Shown here piece by piece: positions 44,765 to 53,848 of a stretch of DNA of 64,000 nucleotides. Each line of letters begins with the position of its first letter. Position 1 is the stretch's first letter. The DNA comes from Flavobacteriia bacterium (GTDB lineage Bacteria > Bacteroidota > Bacteroidia > Flavobacteriales > Flavobacteriaceae), in contig JAABRF010000003.1 in the NCBI GenBank assembly GCA_011391075.1, forward strand, positions 1 to 64,000, given 5' to 3'. The notes beneath the pieces are model-generated. The model made no database searches, was not told where the DNA came from, and saw only the letters and a program-made list of their open reading frames with translations. Position numbers and translations under genes: made by a program.

Positions 44765-46038
44765 ATCTTGGGATATATAGGGAATTTCTTCATCATTTTA
44801 ACCACTTTATCTCCTATTAAACTAAGTTTTGATTCATCATTAAAATTTAAAATAACTTCATCAATTAAGTCAACAATTTTATTCATATGTTTTTCCTTAA
44901 GACCTCTAGAAGTTATCGCAGCTGTACCTACTCTTATTCCACTTGTTATAAAAGGTGATTGAGAATCAAATGGAACCATATTTTTATTTACAGTAATATG
45001 TGCTTTAACTAAAGCATTTTCAGCTTGTTTTCCAGTTATATTTTTATTTCTTAAGTCTATAAGCATTAAATGGTTATCAGTTCCTCCTGAAACTAAATTA
45101 TAACCTTTTTTCACAAATGCTTCTGCCATTGTTTCGGCATTCTTTTTGAGTTGAATTTGATAAAACAAAAAGGAATCACACAAAGCTTCTTCAAATGCAA
45201 CTGCTTTGGCAGCAATGACGTGTTCCAATGGACCACCTTGCATACCAGGGAATACGGCAGCGTTCAATATAGTGGACATTTTTTTAAGTTCACCATTTTT
45301 AAGTTTTTCTCCCCATGGATTGTCAAAATCTTTGCCCATGAGAATTAAACCGCCTCTTGGCCCTCTTAATGTTTTATGAGTTGTAGTTGTTACAATATGA
45401 CAATGTGGAAGCGGATCATTCAAAATCCCTTTAGCGATCAATCCTGCAGGATGAGCAATATCACCCATTAACAAAGCTCCTACTTCATCGGCAATTTCTC
45501 TAAATTTTGCATAATCAATATCTCTTGAATAAGATGATGCTCCGGCAATAATCAACTTAGGTTTGATTTTTTTAGCAGTTTTATGTAAAGCATCATAATC
45601 AATTCTGCCGGTTTCTTGTTGGACACCATAAGAACTGACTTTATACAATTTTCCAGAAAAATTTACAGGAGAACCATGTGTTAAATGTCCACCATGAGAT
45701 AAATCAAATCCTAATATTTTATCTCCAGGTTGTAAAATGGCGTGATAAACTGCTGCATTTGCTTGTGAACCAGAATGAGGTTGTACATTAGCATATTCAG
45801 CTCCAAATAACAATTTAGCTCTGTCAATAGCCAACTGTTCTACTAAATCTACTACTTCACATCCACCGTAATATCTCTTTTCGGGATAACCCTCGGCATA
45901 TTTATTAGTCAATACTGAACCCATTGCCTTTAAAACTTGTTTACTGACATAATTTTCTGAAGCAATCAACTCTAAACCGTTTTTTTGACGTTTTTTTTCT
46001 GCTTTAATTAAATTGAAAATAACTTTATCGCTATGCAT
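44761..46038 (-). CDS. glyA: Serine hydroxymethyltransferase
   Basis: PLP enzyme interconverting serine and glycine and loading one-carbon units on tetrahydrofolate. It has 425 residues from the ATG at 46038 ([18 protein letters not shown]); an in-frame ATG lies eight codons upstream. Motifs: [24 protein letters not shown], and the Schiff-base lysine in [15 protein letters not shown]. Complete. Confidence 0.97.
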   Translation of the reverse strand: MHSDKVIFNLIKAEKKRQKNGLELIASENYVSKQVLKAMGSVLTNKYAEGYPEKRYYGGCEVVDLVEQLAIDRAKLLFGAEYANVQPHSGSQANAAVYHAILQPGDKILGFDLSHGGHLTHGSPVNFSGKLYKVSSYGVQQETGRIDYDALHKTAKKIKPKLIIAGASSYSRDIDYAKFREIADEVGALLMGDIAHPAGLIAKGILNDPLPHCHIVTTTTHKTLRGPRGGLILMGKDFDNPWGEKLKNGELKKMSTILNAAVFPGMQGGPLEHVIAAKAVAFEEALCDSFLFYQIQLKKNAETMAEAFVKKGYNLVSGGTDNHLMLIDLRNKNITGKQAENALVKAHITVNKNMVPFDSQSPFITSGIRVGTAAITSRGLKEKHMNKIVDLIDEVILNFNDESKLSLIGDKVVKMMKKFPIYPKI

Positions 46039-46200
46039 AATACGTATTTTATTGATATTCAAATATATAATTGAATTATTTAAGGTTGTGTAAAATTATC
46101 TAAAATATTTTAGATTTCTACTTTTTTCATGTTTTTTTTGAAAATGATTTCTTGTTGATTAATTGTTTATAAATAATTGACATGTAAATCTTAACAAAAA

Positions 46201-46229
46201 TTGCCCTATCAAATTATTTTATATTTTTG
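46201..46229 (+). promoter_or_regulatory. Candidate promoter of the GldM-like gene
   Basis: TTG at 46201-46203 and TATTTTTG at 46222-46229 are separated by 18 bases, a good Bacteroidota-type promoter. The ATG is at 46254. Confidence 0.55.
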
Positions 46230-46253
46230 TAATTATATAAATGTATTCATATA

Positions 46254-47684
46254 ATGAGAAAACCGTATATTTTATGGGTTGTTTTAATAGCCACATTAAC
46301 ATTTAATTCTTGTAATAGAGATAGTAAAGTAATTGAATCATTCGGATATATGAATGAGAAGTTAGAGGAATCCATTTCGCTGACTACTGTAAAAAATGGC
46401 GTTTTTAGAGGTATTTTAGAGCGAAATTTAGACAAAGACAGTTTAAAATATCAACCTATGTACTATCGATTAAAGGAAGCACAAAAGGTTTCTGATGAAT
46501 TTTATTATTATTTGGAATCAATAAAAGACAGTATTTATAGTGGTAATCTAAAGCCTGATGAAGCGAGAAATACTTATGGTAAACTTACTAAAAGTAAATT
46601 TTTAGATAAATATTTTTTTGACGGGAATAAATCCACTCCTCAAGGTCAATTATTTATTACTAAGATAAATGAATATAAAGCAAATTTTGAAAAAGCATTG
46701 GGAAAAGGCTATGGAACAGTAGCTACTATGGTTACTTCGCGTTTTAGAACAAAAGATTTAGTTGATTACAGTGGAAATGTTATTCCTTGGCTCAACTTCA
46801 AATTTGAATCTTTTCCCGCTATGGCTTCTATTTTCAATATAACTCAAATGCAATATGACATTCGTACTATAGAACAAGAATTGATAGAATCGATGAATAG
46901 TGGTGAATTTGAAAAAGAATTTGCCATGAGAAATTATACTGGAATTGTAAGATTTGACAAAGGTGTTTATTATCCCGATGAACAAATTACAGGAAGAATC
47001 GTATTAGGTCGTTTTGATGATAGTGCTAAACCATTTAATATTTTCTTAAATGGAAATAAATTGGATAATAAATATAGTACAGATGGAGCTGTCCTCCTTG
47101 ATTTTAAAGCACCAAACCCAGGAGAACACAGTTTGAGTGGAAATTTTTCAGTGATGTATGATGGGACTCCTGTAACTATTCCTTTCAATACTACATATAA
47201 AGTGGTTTCAAGAGATAATGTAGTTGAAAAAGTTGTTTATAAAACTGAATATGTGGAAAAACCAATTTATATTGACAGACCTGTTCAAGTTAAATCAAAT
47301 ACTAAAGTAACCGAACCGGTTGTGGCCACTGATGCCAAAACAAAAAAGTATTATACTCCTGAAAAAGAGGAGTCTATGGAAATTGATGGTTTGGTCAATT
47401 CTGAAAAGGGTGAAGTTACAATGATAAAAACTACCCTACGTCAATCTAAAGTTAGTGCCATCAGAACCAAAGACAACAAAAGATTTGAAGTAACTTCTTT
47501 CAAAGTTAAAGTTCCAGGATTATTAACGGTTTACGTTGACGGTGATCAGTTTACAGAAGAAGCTATTAGAACCATAGATAAAGCAAAACCAGGTCAATTA
47601 ATTACAATTTTTGATATCAAAGCCGTTGATGAAAATGGTGTTCGCCAAGGCAAAGTCAAAGAAGTAAAAATAGATATGAAGTAA
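46254..47684 (+). CDS. Stand-alone GldM-like protein
   Basis: A 476-residue protein resembling the gliding/T9SS motor protein GldM over most of its length. After one N-terminal hydrophobic helix comes ESFGYMNEKLEES (about 28-40), matching the conserved start of the GldM periplasmic helical bundle (AFGLMNEKLE in GldM). Ig-like segments follow, and the C-terminal domain ends in IDKAKPGQLITIFDIKAVDE, like the last GldM domain. The helix ends in FNSC (Cys20), a weak lipobox, so it might be a lipoprotein instead of a GldM-style anchored protein. There is no gldK, gldL or gldN beside it; glyA and a carboxylase gene flank it. Confidence 0.7.
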   Translation: MRKPYILWVVLIATLTFNSCNRDSKVIESFGYMNEKLEESISLTTVKNGVFRGILERNLDKDSLKYQPMYYRLKEAQKVSDEFYYYLESIKDSIYSGNLKPDEARNTYGKLTKSKFLDKYFFDGNKSTPQGQLFITKINEYKANFEKALGKGYGTVATMVTSRFRTKDLVDYSGNVIPWLNFKFESFPAMASIFNITQMQYDIRTIEQELIESMNSGEFEKEFAMRNYTGIVRFDKGVYYPDEQITGRIVLGRFDDSAKPFNIFLNGNKLDNKYSTDGAVLLDFKAPNPGEHSLSGNFSVMYDGTPVTIPFNTTYKVVSRDNVVEKVVYKTEYVEKPIYIDRPVQVKSNTKVTEPVVATDAKTKKYYTPEKEESMEIDGLVNSEKGEVTMIKTTLRQSKVSAIRTKDNKRFEVTSFKVKVPGLLTVYVDGDQFTEEAIRTIDKAKPGQLITIFDIKAVDENGVRQGKVKEVKIDMK

Positions 47685-47806
47685 TTGATTTCATACAATT
47701 AACTATTGTTGTAGGTTTAAACACATTTTCGAGATTAAATACATTATCTTTAATGTATATAATTTAACTCTAAATATTTGAAAGTTTAGTAATTTTCAAA
47801 ACATCT

Positions 47807-49435
47807 ATGAACATTCAATTCAACGCAAACGAAGACTTCAATAAATTGAAAGTAAGCCAATTAAAAAGTGAGCTTTTAAAAATATACAAAGGTGGTGGAG
47901 CAAAAAGAATTGAAAACGAACACAGTAAAGGTAAACTTACTGCGAGAGAGAGATTGGAGTATTTATTTGATAGCGGATATCCTAATATTGAAATTGGAGC
48001 ATTTGCCGGTTACGAGATGTATGGAAAACACGGAGGTTGTCCTGCAGGAGGAGTAATTGTAAAAATGGGCTATATCTCTGGTAAACAATGTATTGCTGTA
48101 GCCAATGATGCTACAGTTAAAGCTGGAGCTTGGTTTCCTATTACGGGAAAGAAAAACCTTAGGGCACAAGAAATTGCAATTGAAAATCGATTACCCATTA
48201 TTTATTTGGTAGATAGCGCAGGTGTTTACTTACCAATGCAAGATGAAATATTTCCCGATAAAGAACATTTTGGTCGTATTTTTAGAAATAATGCAGTTAT
48301 GAGTAGCATGGGAATCACACAAATAGCGGCTGTCATGGGTAGTTGTGTGGCTGGTGGTGCTTATTTACCTGTTATGAGCGATGAAGTGATTATGGTTGAC
48401 CAAACATCTAGCATTTTTTTAGCCGGAAGTTACTTGGTGAAAGCTGCTATTGGAGAAGAGATAGATAACGAAACTTTGGGCGGAGCAACCACTCACAATA
48501 GTATTTCAGGTGTTGCAGATTACAAAGCAAAAAATGATCACGATGCTTTAGATAAGATCAAACAATTGGTTGGAAAAATTGGAGATTATGATAAAGCTGG
48601 TTTTAATAGAATTAAATCAGTTGAACCAACTCTTATACCTGAAGAAATTTTTGGAATATTACCTCAAAATCGTAATGAACAGTATGATATGAAGGATATT
48701 ATCAAAAGAATTGTTGACCAATCCGATTTTGATGAATACAAAGCCGATTTTGGAAAAACTTTATTATGCGGTTATGCCAGAATTGACGGTTGGGCTGTGG
48801 GAATTGTAGCCAACCAAAGATTGGTTTTGAAAAATGCAAAAAAAGAAATGCAATTTGGTGGTGTTATATATTCTGATAGCGCTGATAAAGCTACACGTTT
48901 CATAGCCAATTGCAATCAAAAGAAAATTCCATTGGTTTTTTTACAAGATGTGACCGGATTTATGGTGGGAAGTAAATCAGAACATGGTGGCATCATTAAA
49001 GATGGAGCCAAAATGGTCAATGCTGTAGCCAATTCGGTTGTCCCAAAATTCACCATTATTATTGGAAATTCATATGGTGCAGGAAATTATGCCATGTGTG
49101 GTAAAGCATACGATCCACGTTTGATCGTTGCTTGGCCATCTGCAGAATTAGCAGTAATGAGTGGCGCTTCTGCTGCTAAAGTTTTATTGCAAATTGAAAA
49201 AGCTACATTAGAAAAAAAAGGTGAAAAAATAACACCGGAAAATGAAAAAGAGTTATTTGAAAACATTAAATCTCGCTATGATCATCAAATATCACCTTAT
49301 TATGCCGCTTCTCATTTGTGGACAGATGCCATTATCAATCCATTAGATACTAGAAAATGGATCAGTATGGGTATTGAAGCTGCCAACCATGCTCCAATTT
49401 CTAAAGCATTCAATATGGGAGTTTTACAGGTTTAA
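47807..49435 (+). CDS. Acyl-CoA carboxylase, carboxyltransferase (beta) subunit
   Basis: A 542-residue biotin-dependent carboxyltransferase. GKLTARERLEYLFD near the N-terminus, GITQIAAVMGSCVAGGAYLP, and FLQDVTGFMVGSKSEHGG with GNSYGAGNYAMCGKAYDPR are closest in pattern to methylcrotonyl- or geranyl-CoA-type carboxylases; propionyl-CoA is a further option. The biotin carboxylase/carrier subunit is not in this window. The gene stands alone on the plus strand, with ogt converging on it. Confidence 0.88.
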   Translation: MNIQFNANEDFNKLKVSQLKSELLKIYKGGGAKRIENEHSKGKLTARERLEYLFDSGYPNIEIGAFAGYEMYGKHGGCPAGGVIVKMGYISGKQCIAVANDATVKAGAWFPITGKKNLRAQEIAIENRLPIIYLVDSAGVYLPMQDEIFPDKEHFGRIFRNNAVMSSMGITQIAAVMGSCVAGGAYLPVMSDEVIMVDQTSSIFLAGSYLVKAAIGEEIDNETLGGATTHNSISGVADYKAKNDHDALDKIKQLVGKIGDYDKAGFNRIKSVEPTLIPEEIFGILPQNRNEQYDMKDIIKRIVDQSDFDEYKADFGKTLLCGYARIDGWAVGIVANQRLVLKNAKKEMQFGGVIYSDSADKATRFIANCNQKKIPLVFLQDVTGFMVGSKSEHGGIIKDGAKMVNAVANSVVPKFTIIIGNSYGAGNYAMCGKAYDPRLIVAWPSAELAVMSGASAAKVLLQIEKATLEKKGEKITPENEKELFENIKSRYDHQISPYYAASHLWTDAIINPLDTRKWISMGIEAANHAPISKAFNMGVLQV

Positions 49436-49439
49436 CTAT

Positions 49440-49982
49440 TTAAAAATCAAAACTCAACTGTATTTCTTTTGAAGTTTTACTTCGCTCAAATTCTATGAGT
49501 TTTTTCTTAGCATTTAAACCACCTGCATAGCCTACCAAACTTCCATTGCTGCCTATAATTCTATGGCAAGGAACAATGATTGAAATAGCATTGGCACCAT
49601 TGGCATTGGCAACAGCGCGGATGGCTTTTTCATTTCCTAGTTCTTTTGAAAGAGTTAAATAAGTATGTGTTTCACCGTATGGTATCTCCATCAAGGTTTG
49701 CCAAACAGATTTTTGAAACTCTGATCCAACAAAAAACAAAGGAATTTCGAATATTTGTCTTTTTCCGGCAAAATATTCATCCAATTGTTGCATGGTAAGT
49801 TGAATAATATTTGTTTCAAATGTTATAAATTGAGCTTTAAGTCCCGTTAAAATACGACTATCAATCAAATCTCTTTGTTTTCTATATTTCCAATCACATA
49901 AACACAATTCATTTTCAAAACTCCCCAAAATGAGTTCACCGTAAGGAGATTCGTAATTGGAAATGTAAACCAAATTTGACAT
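49440..49982 (-). CDS. ogt: Methylated-DNA--protein-cysteine methyltransferase
   Basis: Suicide repair of O6-alkylguanine in DNA, 180 residues. The acceptor Cys is in IVPCHRIIGSNGSLVGYAGG; KAIRAVANANGANAIS is the DNA-binding helix region. I start it at 49982; the in-frame ATG at 50012 lies inside the terminator of pfkA and is not credible. The reading frame thus begins right at the terminator's T-run, so expression by readthrough or an internal promoter remains open. Confidence 0.93.
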   Translation of the reverse strand: MSNLVYISNYESPYGELILGSFENELCLCDWKYRKQRDLIDSRILTGLKAQFITFETNIIQLTMQQLDEYFAGKRQIFEIPLFFVGSEFQKSVWQTLMEIPYGETHTYLTLSKELGNEKAIRAVANANGANAISIIVPCHRIIGSNGSLVGYAGGLNAKKKLIEFERSKTSKEIQLSFDF

Positions 49983-50016
49983 AAAAAAACTTTGACAAGA
50001 ATACCTTGTCAAAGTT
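49983..50016 (-). terminator. Intrinsic terminator after pfkA
   Basis: A 12-bp perfect stem, AACTTTGACAAG and CTTGTCAAAGTT, with a five-base loop, and a seven-base T-run in the minus-strand direction ending directly at the ogt start codon. Confidence 0.82.
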
Positions 50017-50052
50017 AATTTATTTTATTAAAATGAAGACTTCAAATCTCTA

Positions 50053-51258
50053 TTAATCACTAGTCATGATAAATAAAGGCAACATTTCAAAGTCATTATA
50101 GATAGGTCTCAATCTTTCAGTGTTGTAATATTTATCAACATTGACGATTTTTTTGGATTTTGAAATGACTTCGATTGGAACATGATCATATCTACCATTT
50201 TTAAGTACCACCAATCGTCCATACAAACCTCTTAAAACCAAATCCAATGCCATATTTCCAAATGCCATAGGCACAATACTATCAATAGCATCGGGACTAC
50301 CGGTTCTTACTAGATAACCCAATTTTTGGTTGATGATATTGACGCTTCTACCTTTGTTGTATTGAGGTGAAAGTTCCTTAATAGCTGCAGAAACCTTATC
50401 CCCTATTCCACCCAATTTGGCATGTCCATAGGCATCTCTTTCTTGACTTAAGAAAGTCATTTCTTCTTCATGGGCAAATTGTGCTCCTTCTGAAACCAAA
50501 ACTATAGAATATTTACTTGGATTCATTAATTTATCCTCAATCAAAGTTTGAGTTAACAATCCTGGGTCAAATTTATGTTCAGGAATCAAGCATCTATTGG
50601 CAGCTCCAGCCATTGTAGGCAACATAGCTGTAAATCCGGCATATCTACCAAAAACTTCTAAAACTAAAATTCTTTCATGAGAACCTGCAGAAGTTCTCAA
50701 GTCATTGGCCATTTGAATGGTTCTGGATACACATGTGCTGAAACCAATGCAATAATCTGTTCCTGGTACATCATTGTCCATCGTTTTAGGAATTGCAATC
50801 ACTTTAACACCTTGTTTGTAAAGATGTTCGGCATAACTCAAGGTATCGTCACCACCAATAGCAATTAAATAATCAATATTTAACCATTCCAAATTTTTGA
50901 TAACTTCGGGAGTTAAATCATTTAAATCGGCTGCATAATCTGATTTCAAATGTTCGGGAACATCTACTTTAGGTACTCGACTTGGTCTGGTACGGGAAGA
51001 GTGTAAAAAAGTTCCACCGGTTCTGGCAGCTTTGTTTACCAAATTTTGAGATAATTCTAAATAGTTTTCACTATTGTCATATTTTTTATCTCTAACTACT
51101 TCCATAATTCCTTTCCATCCTCTACGAAGACCTACTACAGAAAATCCTTCCATGATGGCTCTTAAAGTTACCGCTCTAATAGCAGGATTTAAACCGGGTA
51201 CATCTCCTCCACCGGTTAAGATACCTATAACTCCTCTGGGTTTTTTATTGTCATTCAT
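50053..51258 (-). CDS. pfkA: 6-phosphofructokinase with pyrophosphate-type signature
   Basis: Phosphorylates fructose 6-phosphate in glycolysis; 401 residues. GILTGGGDVPGLNPAIRA begins the nucleotide loop. The active-site pair reads AIGGDDTLSYA and IPKTMDNDVPGTD: in ATP-dependent enzymes the first is usually GGDGS and the second PGTIDND, while GGDD and PKT are the features of pyrophosphate-dependent enzymes. I therefore suspect PPi (or mixed) use of the phosphoryl donor, which only an assay can settle. sucD lies 45 bases upstream on the same strand. Confidence 0.9.
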   Translation of the reverse strand: MNDNKKPRGVIGILTGGGDVPGLNPAIRAVTLRAIMEGFSVVGLRRGWKGIMEVVRDKKYDNSENYLELSQNLVNKAARTGGTFLHSSRTRPSRVPKVDVPEHLKSDYAADLNDLTPEVIKNLEWLNIDYLIAIGGDDTLSYAEHLYKQGVKVIAIPKTMDNDVPGTDYCIGFSTCVSRTIQMANDLRTSAGSHERILVLEVFGRYAGFTAMLPTMAGAANRCLIPEHKFDPGLLTQTLIEDKLMNPSKYSIVLVSEGAQFAHEEEMTFLSQERDAYGHAKLGGIGDKVSAAIKELSPQYNKGRSVNIINQKLGYLVRTGSPDAIDSIVPMAFGNMALDLVLRGLYGRLVVLKNGRYDHVPIEVISKSKKIVNVDKYYNTERLRPIYNDFEMLPLFIMTSD

Positions 51259-51303
51259 TATAAAAAGTTAAATTTAAATTGGTTAAATATAAAACCAAAT
51301 GTA

Positions 51304-52182
51304 CTACATTTTTTTTAAAATTTCAGCCATTTTTTTTCCGATTTCAGCAGGTGATTCTACTACGTGAATTCCATTTTCGGCTAATATTCTCATTTTGGCT
51401 TGAGCAGTATCATCAGCACCACCTACGATAGCACCTGCATGCCCCATGGTACGACCTTTGGGAGCTGTTTGTCCGGCAATAAAACCAACAACAGGTTTTC
51501 TATTACCATCAGTTTTGATCCACCTTGCAGCTTCAGCTTCTAATTGACCTCCGATTTCACCAATCATTACAATAGCATCTGTTTCAGGGTCATTCATAAA
51601 CATTTCTACTGCTTCTTTGGTAGTTGTTCCAATGATAGGATCACCACCAATTCCAATGGCAGTAGATACCCCTAATCCTTGTTTTACAACTTGGTCAGCT
51701 GCTTCGTATGTCAAAGTTCCTGATTTGGAAACAATTCCTATACGACCTTTTTTAAATACAAAACCTGGCATTATGCCAACTTTAGCTTCTTCGGGAGTAA
51801 TAACACCCGGACAATTGGGTCCTATCAATCTAGTATCGTATTTTTTGAGATATTCTTGCACTTTTACCATATCGGCAACTGGAATTCCTTCAGTTATACA
51901 AATAACTACTTTGATTCCTGCTTCGGCAGCTTCCATAATTGCATCAGCTGCAAATGCTTCGGGGACAAAGATAATAGAAGTATCAGCACCAACTTTTTCA
52001 ACGGCGTCTTTCACAAAATTGAAAACCGGTTTGCCCAAATGCGTTTGTCCTCCTTTTCCGGGAGTAACTCCACCTACAACATTGGTACCATATTCAATCA
52101 TTTGAGTGGCATGAAAAGTGCCTTCTCCACCTGTAAATCCTTGTACGATGATTTTTGAATTTTTATTAACTAAAACACTCAT
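51304..52182 (-). CDS. sucD: Succinate--CoA ligase, alpha subunit
   Basis: TCA-cycle enzyme forming succinate and nucleoside triphosphate from succinyl-CoA; 292 residues. CoA-binding N-terminus ([20 protein letters not shown]), [15 protein letters not shown], and the phosphohistidine in [13 protein letters not shown]. The beta subunit sucC is not in this window. efp lies upstream on the same strand, with a terminator between. Confidence 0.97.
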   Translation of the reverse strand: MSVLVNKNSKIIVQGFTGGEGTFHATQMIEYGTNVVGGVTPGKGGQTHLGKPVFNFVKDAVEKVGADTSIIFVPEAFAADAIMEAAEAGIKVVICITEGIPVADMVKVQEYLKKYDTRLIGPNCPGVITPEEAKVGIMPGFVFKKGRIGIVSKSGTLTYEAADQVVKQGLGVSTAIGIGGDPIIGTTTKEAVEMFMNDPETDAIVMIGEIGGQLEAEAARWIKTDGNRKPVVGFIAGQTAPKGRTMGHAGAIVGGADDTAQAKMRILAENGIHVVESPAEIGKKMAEILKKM

Positions 52183-52260
52183 GAGCTAATGAATTATAAA
52201 TTATTAATTCTGATTTGAAAAATGTTTTTTCTGAAATTGCATTATTTCAAAATTTGACAC

Positions 52261-52308
52261 AAAAATAACGCTATCAATTTGAATAAACAAACCGAATAGC
52301 GTTATTTT
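52261..52308 (-). terminator. Hairpin terminator after efp
   Basis: Arms of 13 bases, AAAATAACGCTAT (52262-52274) and ATAGCGTTATTTT (52296-52308), with a 21-base loop, lie between efp and sucD and end in T's in the minus-strand direction. Confidence 0.6.
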
Positions 52309-52328
52309 ACAAATTATTTTCAAAGAAT

Positions 52329-52889
52329 TTACATTCTTTCTAGATATTTTCCTGTTTCGGTGTCAATTTTAATTTTGTCCCCTTCATTGATAAAAAGAGG
52401 GACATTTACTTTGGCACCTGTTTCAACAGTTGCTGGTTTTGTAGCATTTGTGGCGGTATTACCACGTACACCAGGTTCTGTTTCTTTGATTTCAAGAATG
52501 ACACTTAGCGGCATATCAACGGAAAGTGGCGTTTCATCATCAGCTTTAATTAGTATGGTAACCATTTCACCTTCTTTTAGTAAATCTGGTGCATCCAAAA
52601 GGTTTTTTGCCAATGTTATTTGGTTGTAATCCTCAATATTCATAAAATGAAAATCATCACCTTCTGGATATAAATACTGATATTTACGTGTTTCTACTCG
52701 AACTTCCTCAATTTTATTTCCTGCGGAAAAGGTATTGTCTACTACTCTCCCAGTGGTTACACTTTTCAATTTTGTTCTTACAAATGCTGGTCCTTTTCCT
52801 GGTTTAACATGTAAGAATTCAATAACTTTGTAAATATCGTTATTGAAAACCATACACAATCCTTTGCGAATATCTCCTGATGATGCCAT
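52329..52889 (-). CDS. efp: Elongation factor P
   Basis: Rescues ribosomes stalled at polyproline; 186 residues with all three barrels. The modification-site lysine at the tip of domain I is Lys32 in HVKPGKGPAFVRTK. No lysylation enzyme (EpmA/EpmB type) is visible in the window, so whether Lys32 is modified is unknown. lpxA lies upstream on the same strand. Confidence 0.97.
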   Translation of the reverse strand: MASSGDIRKGLCMVFNNDIYKVIEFLHVKPGKGPAFVRTKLKSVTTGRVVDNTFSAGNKIEEVRVETRKYQYLYPEGDDFHFMNIEDYNQITLAKNLLDAPDLLKEGEMVTILIKADDETPLSVDMPLSVILEIKETEPGVRGNTATNATKPATVETGAKVNVPLFINEGDKIKIDTETGKYLERM

Positions 52890-53047
52890 AAATTATTATT
52901 GTAATTAAAATTTAAATATTTGATAATAAAACAATTTGAGAAATTCGAACAATTTAAATGAAGCTCTCAAAATTTTTGCAAAAGAAACACTATTTTCTCA
53001 CTAAAAAAAATGGAAAACTGATTTTAAACAATTCAACAAACGATTAA

Positions 53048-53845
53048 TTACTCTTCAAAGTTTCTAACACTCGTGTAGCCTTTCATTACTCCACGTTGTG
53101 AGCCTCTGATAAATTGAATAATTTCGTCTCTTTCCTTTGTAGCTTGCATTTCACCTTCAATAAATGAAAGCGCTTGAGAAGTATTGTAATTTTTTTGGAA
53201 AATGATACGATATATATCCTGAATTTCTCTAATTTTTTCTGGGGTAAAACCTCTTCTTCTCAAACCAACAGAATTAATTCCAACATAAGATAAAGGTTCT
53301 TTTGCTGCTTTGGTATAAGGTGGAACGTCTTTTCTGACCAATGAACCACCAGAAATCATGGCATGTGCTCCTATATGAACAAATTGATGTACAGCGGAAA
53401 GCCCACCGATAACTACATTATCACCAATAACAACATGTCCGGCTAAAGCTACACCATTGACTACTATTGAATTATCTCCAATAATACAATCATGTGCAAT
53501 ATGAACAGTAGCCATAATCAAGCAATTTTTACCAATTCTGGTTTCCCCTGATGCTTTAGTACCTCTATTTAAAGTTACAAATTCTCTGATGGTAGAATTG
53601 TCTCCAATTACCGCCAACGAATCTTCACCTTCGTATTTTAAATCTTGTGGAATAGCTGAAATAACTGCTCCCGGAAAAATTCTACAATTCTTACCAATTC
53701 GAGCACCTTCCATTATCGTTACATTGGATCCAATCCAAGTACCTTCTCCGATTTCTACATTATTTTCAATATTAGTAAAGGGTTCAATCACCACATTTTT
53801 GGCAATTTTTGCACCCGGATTTACATAGGATAATGGTTGATTCAT
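53048..53845 (-). CDS. lpxA: UDP-N-acetylglucosamine acyltransferase LpxA
   Basis: First step of lipid A synthesis; 265 residues with left-handed beta-helix hexapeptide repeats (GEGTWIGSNVTIMEGARIGK) and the catalytic His region HIAHDCIIGDNSIVVNG. It is three bases after lpxC-fabZ, in one operon lpxD-lpxC/fabZ-lpxA. Confidence 0.96.
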   Translation of the reverse strand: MNQPLSYVNPGAKIAKNVVIEPFTNIENNVEIGEGTWIGSNVTIMEGARIGKNCRIFPGAVISAIPQDLKYEGEDSLAVIGDNSTIREFVTLNRGTKASGETRIGKNCLIMATVHIAHDCIIGDNSIVVNGVALAGHVVIGDNVVIGGLSAVHQFVHIGAHAMISGGSLVRKDVPPYTKAAKEPLSYVGINSVGLRRRGFTPEKIREIQDIYRIIFQKNYNTSQALSFIEGEMQATKERDEIIQFIRGSQRGVMKGYTSVRNFEE

Positions 53846-53848
53846 GTT

